Assembly: GCA_030595795.1 (NCBI GenBank) | Contig: JAUVCH010000028.1 | Location: forward strand, 1 to 38,234 | Origin: Gammaproteobacteria bacterium | Lineage (GTDB): Bacteria; Pseudomonadota; Gammaproteobacteria; GCA-001735895 | Length of the DNA: 38,234 nucleotides | Direction of reading: 5' to 3' | Shown here: positions 1 through 8,277 of the stretch, piece after piece | How positions within the stretch are numbered: the stretch's first letter is position 1 | Layout of the letters: every line of letters begins with the position of its first letter | Position numbers and translations under genes: made by a program | Notes under the pieces: model-generated | What the model saw: only the letters and a program-made list of their open reading frames with translations | Told to the model about the DNA's origin: nothing | Database searches by the model: none

Positions 1-1
1 A

Positions 2-172
2 CGTTGTGGTGAGATGATTGAAAGAATCGGCCTCCCAAATTTCCTCGAAGGTATCGGTATCGAAGTTAATCCCAATATGGTCGATAGCCCACGTCAAAGC
101 TCCTATGTACGTCTGGATGAGTGGGACGAGGAAGCTAAAAAGTGGTACGACGGTCAGGCCGAAAGAGCCTGA
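2..172 (+). CDS. dsrA: DsrA C-terminus (partial): dissimilatory sulfite reductase alpha subunit, oxidative type
   Basis: Only the last 56 codons are in the window; the gene begins upstream. The visible frame contains CGEMIERIGL, then IGIEVNPNMVDSPR, and ends YDGQAERA before a TGA, which fits the C-terminus of DsrA. DsrA and DsrB form the alpha2-beta2 sirohaem enzyme that, in sulfur oxidisers, runs in reverse and oxidises sulfide or DsrC-bound persulfide to sulfite in the cytoplasm. dsrB follows after about 60 nt in the same direction. The identification depends heavily on this context, since the catalytic part lies outside the window. Confidence 0.9.
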   Translation, partial: RCGEMIERIGLPNFLEGIGIEVNPNMVDSPRQSSYVRLDEWDEEAKKWYDGQAERA

Positions 173-231
173 TTTTGGCCATAACCAGTCAGCAACCAGT
201 CAGTTAAAAAATTGAATAGCGGAGTTTAACA

Positions 232-1314
232 ATGGCAGAAGCCAAAGCTACCCCACGGTCACCGATTGAATCGGGTTGCCCGGACGGGTTCAGAAACATG
301 CACCCGGTGATGCGCAAGAACTACGGTAACTGGGACTATCACGAAGACCCACAGCCGGGTGTTTTAAAACACGTCGCCCATGGTGGTGATGTCATTTACA
401 CCGTTAAGGCCGCCACTCAGAGAATTCTGGATGTTTTCACTTTGCGAACATTATGCGATATCGGCGACAAATACGCCGATGGTCATGTACATTTTACGCT
501 ACGCAGCAACCTCGAGTTTTTTGTCGATAAAGAAGAACGCGTACAACCTTTAATCGATGCGATTACCGAAGCAGGTTTCGTGGTTGGTGGTACCAAAAAT
601 TCTGTCACCGCCATGTCGCACACGCAGGGCTGGTTACACTGCGATATCCCCGGCACCGATGCATCGGGCGTAGTGAAGGCGATGATGGATGAACTCATCG
701 ACGAGTTTAAAAACTGGAATATGCCCAACCGAGTACATATGACGACTTCCTGTTGCCAGATAAACTGTGGTGGACAGGGCGATATTGCGATTAATGTACA
801 GCACACCAAGCCACCTAAAATAAATCACGACCTGGTTGCCAATGTTTGCGAACGCCCATCGGTAGTCGCGCGTTGTCCGGTTGCTGCAATCAGACCGGCA
901 ATGGTGAACGGCAAGCCGTCACTCGAAGTCGACGAAAAGAAATGTATTTGCTGCGGTGCCTGTTACCCACCTTGCCCACCGATGCAGATTAACGATGCAG
1001 AGCACACTAAACTGGCTATCTGGGTTGGTGGTAATCACTCCAATGCGCGTGGAAAGCCTAGCTTCCAGAAACTGGTGGCAGCGGGTATTCCTAATAACCC
1101 CCCGCGTTGGCCGGAAGCGACTGCTATCGTGAAGAAAATTCTGCATACCTACAAGGAAGATGCAAAAGACTGGGAGCGTATTAGCGACTGGATTGATCGC
1201 ATCGGCTGGCCGCGATTCTTCGAACTAACCGGATTGCCATTCACCAAGTTCCATATCGATAATTGGCGTGGTGCGCGTAATAGTCTTAACGCTTCGGCGC
1301 ATATCCGATTCTAG
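232..1314 (+). CDS. dsrB: DsrB: dissimilatory sulfite reductase beta subunit, oxidative type
   Basis: 360 residues, full length for DsrB. The sirohaem-[4Fe-4S] cysteines are visible at C137 and in TTSCCQINCGG (C174, C175, C179). An inserted ferredoxin domain follows with a C-x2-C-x2-C-x3-C motif at C238, C241, C244 and C248. With DsrA it carries out the six-electron interconversion of sulfide-level sulfur and sulfite. Presence of dsrEFH, dsrL and dsrN in the same operon indicates the sulfur-oxidising version rather than a sulfate reducer's enzyme. The stop is 1 nt before the dsrE start, so translation is probably coupled. Confidence 0.97.
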   Translation: MAEAKATPRSPIESGCPDGFRNMHPVMRKNYGNWDYHEDPQPGVLKHVAHGGDVIYTVKAATQRILDVFTLRTLCDIGDKYADGHVHFTLRSNLEFFVDKEERVQPLIDAITEAGFVVGGTKNSVTAMSHTQGWLHCDIPGTDASGVVKAMMDELIDEFKNWNMPNRVHMTTSCCQINCGGQGDIAINVQHTKPPKINHDLVANVCERPSVVARCPVAAIRPAMVNGKPSLEVDEKKCICCGACYPPCPPMQINDAEHTKLAIWVGGNHSNARGKPSFQKLVAAGIPNNPPRWPEATAIVKKILHTYKEDAKDWERISDWIDRIGWPRFFELTGLPFTKFHIDNWRGARNSLNASAHIRF

Positions 1315-1315
1315 T

Positions 1316-1708
1316 ATGAAGTTTACAATACAGATAAATACCGGGCCCTATACCCATCAGGCATCTGATAGCGCTTATCGATTTACCCAGGCAGCAATTG
1401 ACGCTGGTCATAGCATTCACCGCGTATTTTTTTATCATGATGGCGTAAACAACGCCACCGAGTATTCGGTGCCACCGCAAGATGATCGTAACCTTCAGCA
1501 GCTATGGAGCGAGCTTGCTACAGAGCATAACCTGGATATGATCGTCTGTGTTGCAGCGGCTCAACGCCGAGGTATACTCGACGAAAACGAGTCGAAGAAG
1601 AATGGAAAAAATGGCGTTAATATTGCGCCTGGCTTTGAGATTTCCGGCCTCGGACAACTGATCGAAGGCGGCGTACAATCTGATCGCCTCGTGGTTTTTG
1701 GTGATTGA
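1316..1708 (+). CDS. dsrE: DsrE: sulfurtransferase subunit of the DsrEFH complex
   Basis: 130 residues from the ATG 1 nt after the dsrB stop; an upstream in-frame start would only extend into dsrB. DsrE family proteins carry a persulfide on a conserved cysteine; here it is C78 in LDMIVCVAAAQ, the same position reported for the active Cys78 of A. vinosum DsrE. DsrE2F2H2 is a cytoplasmic heterohexamer that relays sulfur, by family knowledge from TusA-type carriers towards DsrC. The C-terminal LGQLIEGG segment is also typical. dsrF begins within a few nucleotides of the stop. Confidence 0.96.
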   Translation: MKFTIQINTGPYTHQASDSAYRFTQAAIDAGHSIHRVFFYHDGVNNATEYSVPPQDDRNLQQLWSELATEHNLDMIVCVAAAQRRGILDENESKKNGKNGVNIAPGFEISGLGQLIEGGVQSDRLVVFGD

Positions 1709-1709
1709 T

Positions 1710-2117
1710 ATGTCGAATACGAAAACATTTGTTTATATCAACCGAAAGGCGCCCTACGGCACTGTTTATGCCCTCGAGTCTCTCGAAGTGGTCCTGATCG
1801 GTGCGGCTTTCGAACAGAACGTCAAACTGATATTCATGGACGATGGGGTTTTTCAGCTAACCAGAGGTCAGGATCCCGAAGGCATTGGCATGAAGAACTT
1901 TTCCAAAACTTACGCGGCTTTGGGCGATTACGATATTAACCAGATTTATATCGACCAGCAATCCCTGGACGACCGTGGTCTGACTATCGATGATTTACAG
2001 GCCCTGGTCTACGAAGATGAAGACGATGACTGGAATGAAAAAAGTTCAATCCATCTGGTTAACCGTGAGCAATTGTCCGATATCATCGAGTCGGCCGATG
2101 TGCTGCTAAACTTTTAA
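1710..2117 (+). CDS. dsrF: DsrF: structural subunit of the DsrEFH sulfur relay complex
   Basis: 135 residues starting at ATG (MSNTKTFVYINRK), 1 nt after the dsrE stop; an earlier TTG inside dsrE is less likely. It has the DsrE/DsrF fold signature, with GAAFEQNVKLIFMDDGV after a first beta-alpha unit. It contains no cysteine in the visible sequence, so it cannot carry a persulfide itself. This fits its role as the TusC-like partner of DsrE (TusD-like) and DsrH (TusB-like) in the hexamer. The acidic stretch YEDEDDDW near residues 110-117 is typical of the family. Confidence 0.95.
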   Translation: MSNTKTFVYINRKAPYGTVYALESLEVVLIGAAFEQNVKLIFMDDGVFQLTRGQDPEGIGMKNFSKTYAALGDYDINQIYIDQQSLDDRGLTIDDLQALVYEDEDDDWNEKSSIHLVNREQLSDIIESADVLLNF

Positions 2118-2130
2118 GCGGACGATTTTT

Positions 2131-2442
2131 ATGCCTACATTACACACAGTCAATAAATCTGCTTTCGAACGTAATTCGTTGGAAAGTTGTCTATCGGTCT
2201 GTAAGACAGACGCCAGTGTCCTGCTTTTCGAGGATGCGGTAGTTTCGGGTTTGCAGAACACTACCGTATCGAATCAAATTACGCAGGCTGCTGGTTCTGG
2301 TATTAAGCTTTACGCGTTAAGTGAAGATTTAAAAGCTCGGGGCTTATCTGAAGAACGAGTCATGCCCGAAATCACCCTTGTTGATTACCCCGGTTTTGTC
2401 AAACTGACAGTAGAAAACGATAGAGTTCAAAACTGGCTTTAA
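2131..2442 (+). CDS. dsrH: DsrH: TusB-like subunit of DsrEFH
   Basis: 103 residues, usual DsrH length. It has a cysteine at C20 (SLESCLSVC), matching the conserved Cys20 of A. vinosum DsrH, and a second at C24. The central SVLLFEDAVVSGL segment is the typical DsrH/TusB core. It closes the DsrE2F2H2 ring that interacts with DsrC. It lies 13 nt after dsrF and 28 nt before dsrC in the same operon. Confidence 0.94.
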   Translation: MPTLHTVNKSAFERNSLESCLSVCKTDASVLLFEDAVVSGLQNTTVSNQITQAAGSGIKLYALSEDLKARGLSEERVMPEITLVDYPGFVKLTVENDRVQNWL

Positions 2443-2470
2443 ACTTATTTCGAATACCCTGGAGAAAATC

Positions 2471-2803
2471 ATGCCATTAGATGTAAACGGTACTACCTAC
2501 GAAACCGACGAAGAAGGCTACCTCGCTAATCTAAGCGACTGGGCGCCTGATGTTGCTACAGCCCTTGCTGGCAGTGACGGTGCTGAGCTAGAGGATGGGC
2601 ACTGGGAAGTCATTAATTTCCTTCGCGAATACTATGAAGAATATCAAATTGCACCCGCCGTACGTGTATTAACCAAGGCCATAGGCAAACGCCTCGGTAA
2701 GGACAAAGGCAACAGTAAATATTTGTATGAACTGTTCCCTTACGGCCCGGCCAAGCAAGCCTGTAAGTATGCAGGTTTACCCAAGCCTACCGGCTGCGTA
2801 TAA
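2471..2803 (+). CDS. dsrC: DsrC: sulfur-carrier protein and substrate of the Dsr pathway
   Basis: 110 residues with the complete swinging C-terminal arm ending LPKPTGCV. Both redox cysteines are present, C98 and the penultimate C109, separated by ten residues as in true DsrC (TusE and other homologues keep only the last one). DsrC carries sulfur as a persulfide or trisulfide, is presented to DsrAB, and is recycled at DsrMKJOP. A clear ribosome-binding sequence (ctggagaaa) precedes the ATG. About 45 nt separate it from dsrM, with no strong terminator seen. Confidence 0.98.
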   Translation: MPLDVNGTTYETDEEGYLANLSDWAPDVATALAGSDGAELEDGHWEVINFLREYYEEYQIAPAVRVLTKAIGKRLGKDKGNSKYLYELFPYGPAKQACKYAGLPKPTGCV

Positions 2804-2848
2804 CAGTTTACCGACTGCAACACTAGCCAGCTTCGGTGGTGATCTGAT

Positions 2849-3547
2849 ATGAATTTGTTTTTCGCCATCACCTTCTGGTTTGCAACAGCCGTTATTACTC
2901 TGGGGCTAGCCTTCAAAGTACGTCAGTACTGGAAGACCGAAGCCCCGCTACTAATACCGACAACACCGGCGCCGACCACGCAGCGAGGCGTCGTGCTGCG
3001 TATGATTCGTGAAGTCACGCTATTTGAAAGCCTTTTCAAGGCCAATAAGTGGATCTGGCTATTCGGATGGATGTTTCATTTTTCGCTGCTGCTGGTGCTG
3101 GCACGGCATGTTCGATATTTTCAGGAACAGCCATGGTTCTGGGTGACTTTGATCCAACCGTTTGGCAAATACGCGGCATATACGATGATACTTGGCCTGG
3201 CCGGATTACTGCTGCGTCGAATAGTCGTCGATCGGATAAGATATATTTCCTCCCCTTCAGATTTCCTGATGTTGATCATGTTATTAGTCATCGGTTTTAG
3301 CGGGCTGATAATGCAACTATTCGACCGTCCTGACATTGTTGGTATACAGAATTACTTTGTTAACCTCACTAGCTTCAATGTGGTTGATTTACCTATTAAT
3401 ACAGCATTAGTAGTTCATCTTTTGTTAGTCGCTTTTTTATTGATTATTTTTCCATTCAGTAAGCTTTTGCACGCGCCTGGTATTTTTTTTAGCCCTACAC
3501 GTAATCAAGCTGATAACGCTCGTGAAAAGCGTTATCAAGCCAGATAG
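2849..3547 (+). CDS. dsrM: DsrM: dihaem cytochrome b-type quinone-interacting membrane subunit
   Basis: 232 residues, NarI-like membrane protein with about five hydrophobic spans (around residues 3-22, 70-86, 108-123, 139-157 and 186-204). Candidate haem b ligands are H77, H87, H190 and H208, which lie in or beside the spans as expected. DsrM exchanges electrons with the quinone pool and works with DsrK as the core module of DsrMKJOP. The next gene, dsrK, starts 15 nt downstream. Confidence 0.95.
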   Translation: MNLFFAITFWFATAVITLGLAFKVRQYWKTEAPLLIPTTPAPTTQRGVVLRMIREVTLFESLFKANKWIWLFGWMFHFSLLLVLARHVRYFQEQPWFWVTLIQPFGKYAAYTMILGLAGLLLRRIVVDRIRYISSPSDFLMLIMLLVIGFSGLIMQLFDRPDIVGIQNYFVNLTSFNVVDLPINTALVVHLLLVAFLLIIFPFSKLLHAPGIFFSPTRNQADNAREKRYQAR

Positions 3548-3562
3548 AGTCGACGAATAACC

Positions 3563-5098
3563 ATGGCCTCTCTCGAATTCGAAATACCCGAGCTTTTCAA
3601 AAATATTCAAACACCGGCTATTAACCCGGGCGTAATGGAAGGTTCAGGGCCGTTTGTTGCCAAGCCGGACCATCAGGAACCACTGGGCTTCCCCGGTGAA
3701 CTGGTCGAGAATTGGGAACGAAAGGCCGTCGACGCAATGGGTGAGGCGGTCGATAATTCACGCGCTTTAAGAGTGTTTCTCGATTCCTGCGTCAAATGCG
3801 GCGCGTGCACCGATAAGTGTCACTATTACCTGGGTTCGTCCGATCCTAAAAATATGCCCGTCGCACGTCAGGACCTGTTCCGTAGTGTTTATCGGAAATA
3901 CCACACTCCTGCTGGTAAGTTTCTCAGCAAACTAGGTCTCGAATGGTTAATCGGCGGCCAGGAAATGAACAAATCGGTACTCGATGACTGGTATAACTAT
4001 TATCACCAGTGCTCCGAATGCCGTCGCTGTTCCGTTTATTGCCCTTATGGAATCGATACCGCCGAAATCACCATGGCCGCACGAGATATCATGGCCAAAA
4101 TCGGGGTTGGGCAAAAATACAGTAACGAAATTATCGGCAAGGTTTATAAAATTGGTAACAATCTCGGTTTACCCGAACCTGCTTTACGCAACACGCTGGA
4201 AGGCCTCGAAGAAGACATCGAAGACGAAACTGGTGTTGTCGTCAGGCTACCACTCGATGAGAAAGGCGCTGATATCTTACTGGTCACACCATCGGCAGAT
4301 TTCTTCGCCGAACCCCATGTCGATGGACTTATAGGGTATGCCAAGGTTTTCCACGAAGCTGGTGTCAGTTGGACGATCAGCTCGAAAGCCTCAGAAGCTG
4401 CAAACTTCGGCCTGTTTATCGGTAATAACGAAAACATGCGAAAGATAGCTTTGCGAATTCGCGAAGCGGCAATCGATTTGGGGGTTAAGCGCATTATTTT
4501 CGGCGAATGCGGCCACGCCTGGCGCGTTGCTTATAGCTATTTGAATACCCTGGCAGGTCCTTTTGACTTTCTTGATCCAGCCTATCCGGTGCCGCAGCAT
4601 ATTTGCGAATTTACCCACGATTTAATACAAGGCGGCAAGCTCAATCTTGACCCGTCCGAAAACGACTGGATGACCCTCACCTTTCACGACTCCTGTAATG
4701 TCGCGAGAGCCTCGCGCATGGGCGACATACCCGGTGGTCAATTCTCGATTCCACGCGACATTATCAAATCAGTTTGTAACAACTTCGTCGATATGGCACC
4801 AGAAACAATCCACGAAGCAACCTTTTGCTGCGGCGGAGGCGGTGGATTATTAACCGACGATTTAATCGAGGTTCGCGTCAAAGGCGCGATGCCGCGTATG
4901 ACAGCATTGAGAAATGTCATCGAAGAAGACGGCGTTACTCACATGGCCGCCATCTGTGCGATCTGTAAATCGCAATTTAGTAAGGTGTTGCCAGTTTACG
5001 GCATGGGTATGGATATGATCGTCAGCGTTCACCAACTGGTTAGCAGCGCTTTAATACTTACTGGTCAGGACACAGAGTCCGTACCAGAGTCAGATTAA
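3563..5098 (+). CDS. dsrK: DsrK: HdrD-like iron-sulfur catalytic subunit of DsrMKJOP
   Basis: 511 residues. Two [4Fe-4S] ferredoxin motifs are seen at C76-C79-C82-C86 and C150-C153-C156-C160. The C-terminal half holds the heterodisulfide-reductase-like CCG elements: ECGHAW, HDSCNVAR, FCCGGGGGLL and CAICKSQF. These bind the special cofactor thought to act on the DsrC disulfide or trisulfide. It is a cytoplasmic protein anchored to DsrM. The position between dsrM and dsrL is the standard order in sulfur oxidisers. Confidence 0.97.
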   Translation: MASLEFEIPELFKNIQTPAINPGVMEGSGPFVAKPDHQEPLGFPGELVENWERKAVDAMGEAVDNSRALRVFLDSCVKCGACTDKCHYYLGSSDPKNMPVARQDLFRSVYRKYHTPAGKFLSKLGLEWLIGGQEMNKSVLDDWYNYYHQCSECRRCSVYCPYGIDTAEITMAARDIMAKIGVGQKYSNEIIGKVYKIGNNLGLPEPALRNTLEGLEEDIEDETGVVVRLPLDEKGADILLVTPSADFFAEPHVDGLIGYAKVFHEAGVSWTISSKASEAANFGLFIGNNENMRKIALRIREAAIDLGVKRIIFGECGHAWRVAYSYLNTLAGPFDFLDPAYPVPQHICEFTHDLIQGGKLNLDPSENDWMTLTFHDSCNVARASRMGDIPGGQFSIPRDIIKSVCNNFVDMAPETIHEATFCCGGGGGLLTDDLIEVRVKGAMPRMTALRNVIEEDGVTHMAAICAICKSQFSKVLPVYGMGMDMIVSVHQLVSSALILTGQDTESVPESD

Positions 5099-5128
5099 TT
5101 TTAGTTATTTATTTTTTGGGAGAATCAC

Positions 5129-7084
5129 ATGGCAGCTTCGAGTAAAGACATGAACACTCAGCTTACCTTCAGAATATACAAGGATGGTGATACCAAATAC
5201 CGAGGTTTTGATCAGGATATTTTCAACGAAGATACCTCGCATAAATGCCCGACTTACGTGCATCGCACACCACCCTGCCAGGGCAGTTGTCCTTCGGGAG
5301 AAGATATTCGCGGATGGCTCGATATCGTACGCGGTATCGAAAAGCCACCCGAAGGCATGACCATGCAGGAATACGCCTTCCGTCGCTCTACCGATGCCAA
5401 CCCCTTCCCAAGTATGATGGGACGCGTCTGCCCGGCACCCTGTCAGGATGGTTGTAATCGTAATCAGGTTGAAGACTTTGTCGGTATTAACGCTGTCGAG
5501 CAATACATTGGTGATAGCGCTAAGGAATCTAATTACAGCTTCGATAATAGTACGGCCTTAAGTGGCAAAAGGATTGCCATCGTCGGCGGTGGGCCGGCTG
5601 GACTAGCCGCAGCTTATCAACTTCGTCGTAAAGGCCATGCAAGTGTTATTTTTGACGACCACGAAGAACTCGGTGGCATGTTTAAATACGGCATCCCTGG
5701 TTACCGTACGCCTCGAGAATTCCTCAATCATGAGATTCAACGCATACTCGATATGGGTGGCATCGAAGTCAAGCTCAATACCCGCGTTGGTAGCGATGTG
5801 TCAATGGAAATGATAGAACAAGATTACGACGCTGTTATCTGGGCTGTTGGTTGCAAGAGCGGCCGCCCTATTCCGGTTAAAAACGCCGATGCCCCTAATT
5901 GTGTTTCTGGCGTCGGCTTCCTGGAAGCTTTTAATAAGGGCGATATGCAGGTAACCACGAACCGAGTGGTATGTATCGGTGGTGGTGATACCTCCATCGA
6001 TGTTGTTTCGGTAGCTCGACGCCTTGGCAAGATCGATGTATTGCCTGCAGATCAGAAACCTGAACATGTTATCGGTGGCTATGTCGCACATGATTCGGCC
6101 TTCGCCGCCGCTCGCGATGGCGCTAAGGTAACACTGACTTCATTATTCAACCGGGATGAAATGACCGCTTCCGAGCACGAAGTTGACGATGCTTTACGCG
6201 AAGGCGTGGATATTCAGGACGGCGTTATGCCACTTGAAGTGATCCTCGGTGACGATGGACGAGCCGTCGGTCTAAAAATGTGCAAATGCGAAATGGTTGA
6301 TAACCGTCCTGAACCTGTCGAAGGCAGCGAATATGTCATCGAATGCGATTTAATCGTTTCGGCAATTGGTCAGGCTGGCGATTTTACTGGTCTCGAATCG
6401 CTGGACAATGGTCGTGGCCTGATTGACGCCGACGCTTATTTTCGTGTTCCCGAGAAAGAAGGTCATTTTGTCGCGGGCGATATTGTTCGCCCTCATTTGT
6501 TAACCACCGCAATTGGTCAGGCGTCTATCTGCGCCGATTCGGTCGATCATTACCTTTCTGGCAAAGCCTTAAGCAAGCGCCCGAAAGTCGATGTCCATCA
6601 CTTTAGTTTACTCGATAAACTCAGAGAGTCTGAACTAGAACCGGTCGAATTTGTTCACCAGGATGATGATCTTGGCACCGATAAAGCCGCCTATGCGATA
6701 CATAATTTTGAAGATCGCTCGGACAAAGAGATCATCTCGTCTGATCGTTTGTTTCTCGCGCATTTTCAATATACAGAACGCCTCAAACGCGATGATAACG
6801 TGCCCGATGCCGAACAGGTTCTGGGGCACTTTGAAGATCGGATCGTGCCTTTAAGCGAAGAGCAGGCAATTTCCGAAGCCGGCCGTTGCATGAGTTGTGG
6901 TATGTGTTTTGAGTGCGATAACTGCGTCATCTATTGTCCTCAGGATGCCGTATTTCGAGTAAAGAAGGACCAGAAAACCATGGGGCGCTATGTCGATACC
7001 GATTATACAAAGTGCATCGGTTGTCATATCTGTGCAGATGTCTGTCCTACGGGTTATATCGACATGGCGATAGGTGATCATTAG
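5129..7084 (+). CDS. dsrL: DsrL: NAD(P)H-dependent iron-sulfur flavoprotein of the oxidative Dsr pathway
   Basis: 651 residues. The N-terminus has a cysteine-rich glutamate-synthase-like segment (PPCQGSCPSGED, then GRVCPAPCQDGC). An FAD-binding GxGxxG-type loop follows (VGGGPAGLAAAYQ, near residue 153), and a second dinucleotide loop (IGGGDTSIDVV) for NAD(P) in the middle. The C-terminus carries two [4Fe-4S] clusters (CMSCGMCFECDNC...CP and CIGCHICADVCP). DsrL accepts electrons from DsrAB and reduces NAD(P) in sulfur oxidisers. It has a good Shine-Dalgarno sequence (gggag). The C-terminal ferredoxin part is intact. Confidence 0.97.
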   Translation: MAASSKDMNTQLTFRIYKDGDTKYRGFDQDIFNEDTSHKCPTYVHRTPPCQGSCPSGEDIRGWLDIVRGIEKPPEGMTMQEYAFRRSTDANPFPSMMGRVCPAPCQDGCNRNQVEDFVGINAVEQYIGDSAKESNYSFDNSTALSGKRIAIVGGGPAGLAAAYQLRRKGHASVIFDDHEELGGMFKYGIPGYRTPREFLNHEIQRILDMGGIEVKLNTRVGSDVSMEMIEQDYDAVIWAVGCKSGRPIPVKNADAPNCVSGVGFLEAFNKGDMQVTTNRVVCIGGGDTSIDVVSVARRLGKIDVLPADQKPEHVIGGYVAHDSAFAAARDGAKVTLTSLFNRDEMTASEHEVDDALREGVDIQDGVMPLEVILGDDGRAVGLKMCKCEMVDNRPEPVEGSEYVIECDLIVSAIGQAGDFTGLESLDNGRGLIDADAYFRVPEKEGHFVAGDIVRPHLLTTAIGQASICADSVDHYLSGKALSKRPKVDVHHFSLLDKLRESELEPVEFVHQDDDLGTDKAAYAIHNFEDRSDKEIISSDRLFLAHFQYTERLKRDDNVPDAEQVLGHFEDRIVPLSEEQAISEAGRCMSCGMCFECDNCVIYCPQDAVFRVKKDQKTMGRYVDTDYTKCIGCHICADVCPTGYIDMAIGDH

Positions 7085-7090
7085 ACTGTG

Positions 7091-7546
7091 ATGAGAATTT
7101 TCCCCATCCTTTTATTGCTTGGTATAACGCAGTTACAGGCTGCCGGATTATTCGGGCCAGACAGAGATGCTAACGGCAATATTGTACCTACGCCTAAGGG
7201 TGAGTTCTGCATAGAGCCCGCCGAGGTAATGCGACGCGACCACATGAATCTGTTATTGCACAAGCGTGATCAGACCGTGTATGACGGCATCCGGACAAAA
7301 AAGGCTAGCTTAAATGAGTGTATAGCCTGCCACGTAACTCCTGACGAGACGGGAAAAGTAGCCAGGGCCGATGAGGAAGAATTTTTCTGTTCGAGTTGTC
7401 ATGTCGCTACCAGTGTTTCTATTGACTGCTTCGATTGCCATGCTGATCGACCGCTTGAAATGATAGAAAATGCTAAAATCGATGAGCAACCCTTCACCAG
7501 TGGAAAACCTTACACACTATTGAAAAGTTCAGATCTTCAGCAATGA
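7091..7546 (+). CDS. dsrJ: DsrJ: periplasmic trihaem cytochrome c of DsrMKJOP
   Basis: 151 residues from ATG; a GTG one codon earlier is also possible. An N-terminal signal sequence (MRIFPILLLLGITQLQA) directs export. Three CxxCH haem sites are seen: C77-C80-H81, C100-C103-H104 and C113-C116-H117. C40 in GEFCIEPAEVMRRDHM corresponds to the conserved cysteine that acts as an unusual His/Cys distal haem ligand in DsrJ. The 3-prime end overlaps the dsrO start by 4 nt. Confidence 0.95.
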   Translation: MRIFPILLLLGITQLQAAGLFGPDRDANGNIVPTPKGEFCIEPAEVMRRDHMNLLLHKRDQTVYDGIRTKKASLNECIACHVTPDETGKVARADEEEFFCSSCHVATSVSIDCFDCHADRPLEMIENAKIDEQPFTSGKPYTLLKSSDLQQ

Positions 7547-8277
7547 GCCAAATCAACCAATACCGTCGAAAGTTTCTGGGTGCCGCCAGCGCTGCATTTA
7601 CCGGGTTAAGCATCGCGCCTGGCATATTACTGCAAACCGTCCATGCCAAAGCAAATGATGAAGCAGTGACTAGTAAACAGCGCTGGGGCCTGTTAATCGA
7701 TACCAATTTATGCGAACCAGGCTGTACCGACTGCATCGATGCCTGTAATCAGGAAAATGGCTTACGCGATATACACGGACCAGAGACCGATGCCCAGTGG
7801 ATTCGCAAAGTGACTCTTAAACACCAGAAAACAGGGCATGTTCTCAATATGCCAGTAATGTGTCAGCACTGTGCCGAACCGCCCTGTGTCGATGTCTGCC
7901 CAACAGGTGCCTCTTTTAAGCGTGCTGATGGTATTGTATTAGTCGATAAACATATCTGTATTGGTTGTCGTTATTGCATGATGGCCTGCCCGTATAAGGC
8001 TCGAAGTTTTATTCACGAAAAACTTACCGACCAACTACCGCATGCACCACGCGGCAAAGGCACGGTTGAAGGCTGCACGCTTTGCGTGCATAGAATAGAT
8101 CGTGGCGAGAATACAACCGCCTGTACACAAGCCTGCCCCAACGGCGCGATGACATTCGGTGACTTAAAAAACCCGGAAAGCGAAATTTCGCAAAAGCTGG
8201 CCCAACATAGTGGTAAAGAGCTACGCGCTAAACTAAAGCTCGATACAGGCGTCAGGTATCAGGGAATTCAAGGCTGA
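7543..8277 (+). CDS. dsrO: DsrO: Tat-exported periplasmic ferredoxin-like subunit of DsrMKJOP
   Basis: 244 residues. A twin-arginine signal (R8-R9-K-F-L-G followed by a hydrophobic stretch and a cleavage site near VHAKA) sends the folded protein to the periplasm. Four cysteine clusters follow: CEPGCTDCIDAC, CQHCAEPPCVDVCP, CIGCRYCMMACP and CTLC...CTQACP, enough for several [4Fe-4S] centres. It pairs electronically with DsrJ and the membrane subunit DsrP. It overlaps dsrJ by 4 nt and dsrP by 1 nt, indicating translational coupling. Confidence 0.96.
   Translation: MSQINQYRRKFLGAASAAFTGLSIAPGILLQTVHAKANDEAVTSKQRWGLLIDTNLCEPGCTDCIDACNQENGLRDIHGPETDAQWIRKVTLKHQKTGHVLNMPVMCQHCAEPPCVDVCPTGASFKRADGIVLVDKHICIGCRYCMMACPYKARSFIHEKLTDQLPHAPRGKGTVEGCTLCVHRIDRGENTTACTQACPNGAMTFGDLKNPESEISQKLAQHSGKELRAKLKLDTGVRYQGIQG

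Noticed and set aside
2804..2848. Attenuator hairpin after dsrC
   Set aside because: Only a weak ACCG/CGGT pairing was found, not enough to call a structure.
4144..4494. 116-codon minus-strand open frame inside dsrK
   Set aside because: It is antisense to a conserved dsrK region, with no recognisable motifs or ribosome-binding site.
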